The notes under the pieces were generated by a model. That model had not been told where the DNA came from. It saw only the letters and a list, made by a program, of their open reading frames with translations, and did no database searches. A stretch of DNA of 41,996 nt from Bacteroidales bacterium (GTDB taxonomy: Bacteria > Bacteroidota > Bacteroidia > Bacteroidales > UBA932): NCBI GenBank assembly GCA_017548445.1, contig JAFYZZ010000007.1:1-41996 (forward strand), read 5' to 3'. Below, piece after piece: positions 41,044 through 41,996 of the stretch. The stretch's first letter is position 1, and the number at the start of each line of letters is the position of its first letter. Both the position numbers and the translations under genes were made by a program.

Positions 41044-41996
41044 ATGCGCACCGCCGTCGTCATCCTCAACTGGAACACCCGCGACCTGCTCGCGCGTTTC
41101 CTGCCCCCGCTGCAGCAGAGCCTGCAGGGGCTGGACGCCGCAATCGTGGTGGCGGACAACGCCAGCACCGACGGCTCCCGCGAGCTGCTCGCGGAACGTT
41201 TCCCGGAAATACAGAGCCTGCTGCTGGAAGAGAATTTCGGCTTCACAGGCGGCTACAACCGCGCTTTCGAACGGCTGCTCGGCGCGCCCGACGCCCCGGA
41301 GTTCCTCGTGCTGATGAACTCCGACATCGAGGTGCAGCCGGGCTGGCTGAAGCCGCTCGTGGAATGGATGGACGGCCACCCGGACTGCGCCGCCTGCGGC
41401 CCCAAACTGCACGCCCTGGTACGCGAGGGCGACGGCTTCCAGCGCACCAACCGCTTCGAATACGCCGGGGCCGCAGGCGGCTGCATCGACCGCTACGGCT
41501 ATCCCTTCTGCCGCGGCCGCGTGCTCTCCCGCACGGAAGAGGACACCGGCCAGTATGACCGGCCGGCCGACGTGCTCTGGGTGTCCGGCGCCTGCCTGAT
41601 GGTCCGGGCGCGCTGCTGGAAGGAAATCGGCGGGCTGGACGGGCGGTTCTTCGCCCATATGGAGGAAATCGACTGGTGCTGGCGCGCCCAGCTGGCCGGA
41701 TGGCGCGTGACCGTGGTTCCGCAGAGCTGCGTGTGGCACCTGGGCGGCGGCACGCTGGCTCCGGCCTCGCCGCTGAAACTCAAGCTCAACTACCGCAACG
41801 GGCTGCTCCTGCTGGAGAACAACCTGCCTGATACGGTCGGGCCGGGCCGGGCCCGCCGCAGGATCGCGGTACGGAAGATTTTGGATTGTTGCGCGGCAAT
41901 CGTATATTTGCTATCTGGAAAGACGGCAAACGCCCGCGCCGTCCGGGATGCGCACCGGGAATACCGGCAGCTGCGGCAGGAGCCGCCCGCGCGCCC
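41044..41996 (+). CDS. Family 2 glycosyltransferase, 5' part
   Basis: The ATG at 41044 opens a frame that runs off the right edge (317 codons visible, no stop). It has the GT-A fold pattern of rhamnosyltransferase-like enzymes: VVILNWNTRDLL at the N-terminus, VADNASTDGS, EENFGFTGGYNRAF, LMNSDIEV (the DxD-equivalent metal site), VSGACLMVRARCW and FFAHMEEIDWCWRAQ. These enzymes add sugars to cell-surface polysaccharides on the cytoplasmic face. Relatives are about 300-350 residues long, so the end should be close to the window edge. A consensus promoter sits inside its 3' part. Confidence 0.93.
   Translation, partial: MRTAVVILNWNTRDLLARFLPPLQQSLQGLDAAIVVADNASTDGSRELLAERFPEIQSLLLEENFGFTGGYNRAFERLLGAPDAPEFLVLMNSDIEVQPGWLKPLVEWMDGHPDCAACGPKLHALVREGDGFQRTNRFEYAGAAGGCIDRYGYPFCRGRVLSRTEEDTGQYDRPADVLWVSGACLMVRARCWKEIGGLDGRFFAHMEEIDWCWRAQLAGWRVTVVPQSCVWHLGGGTLAPASPLKLKLNYRNGLLLLENNLPDTVGPGRARRRIAVRKILDCCAAIVYLLSGKTANARAVRDAHREYRQLRQEPPAR
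41881..41910 (+). promoter_or_regulatory. Consensus promoter inside the glycosyltransferase gene
   Basis: TTG (41881-41883), a 19-base spacer and TATATTTG (41903-41910) in an A/T-richer patch. It could drive the next gene beyond the window. Chance occurrence inside coding sequence cannot be excluded. Confidence 0.45.

Overview
This window is 42 kb of dense bacterial chromosome from a high-GC member of the Bacteroidota, most likely an anaerobic gut- or rumen-type Bacteroidales. The grounds are: pyruvate:ferredoxin oxidoreductase, a small 2[4Fe-4S] ferredoxin and the usual gene families of the order (DUF1573, TldD/PmbA, POT peptide transporter, LytTR regulator, rpsF-rpsR-rplI); near absence of Shine-Dalgarno sites; and many copies of the Bacteroidota promoter TTG-N19-21-TAnnTTTG. 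Assignment to a genus is not possible from the sequence alone. No tRNA, rRNA, CRISPR array, prophage or classical insertion sequence was seen, and no gene-free stretch exceeds about 200 bases.

Layout. 1-6545 (+): the 3' part of nifJ, then an M16 peptidase followed by a LysR-type DNA-binding domain fused to an amidohydrolase domain. 6547-8803 (-): DUF1573 protein and ParE. 8887-9060 (+): ferredoxin, closed by a strong bidirectional terminator. 9122-17561 (-): uvrB, two SGNH-fold proteins, an MBOAT O-acyltransferase and an MsbA-like ABC exporter; the middle three form a probable polysaccharide O-acetylation module. 17651-20301 (+): a RelA/SpoT-family protein whose hydrolase site looks dead, coupled to an unknown gene. 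20313-22715: a mobile-looking island with two 87-bp double-hairpin repeats flanking a LytTR regulator, a small MotA/ExbB-like membrane protein and a REP-associated tyrosine transposase (RAYT). 22725-26127 (-): SLC13 symporter, CNNM/CorC-type protein and EamA exporter. 26319-30852 (+): dcp, pncB, then rpsF-rpsR-rplI. 30952-33042 (-): POT transporter and a small membrane protein. 33135-41996 (+): a long same-strand run of lipid A acyltransferase, PepD, zeta-toxin-like kinase, TldD, PmbA, SlyD-type PPIase, a fucose-isomerase-like protein and a truncated family 2 glycosyltransferase.

The most unusual signals are these. (i) The tetranucleotide CATG is almost absent: I found one copy in 42 kb, although GTAC, of the same composition, is common. 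(ii) The two 87-bp repeats around the RAYT carry identical arms but rearranged spacers. (iii) The LysR-amidohydrolase fusion has lost a metal ligand and a catalytic residue, as expected of a sensor rather than an enzyme. (iv) Hairpin-rich segments are inserted in frame in tldD, pmbA and the fucose-isomerase-like gene. (v) A LytTR regulator faces a 21-bp-spaced direct repeat just upstream of its neighbour's promoter. (vi) Several promoters sit so close to start codons that leaderless transcripts are likely.
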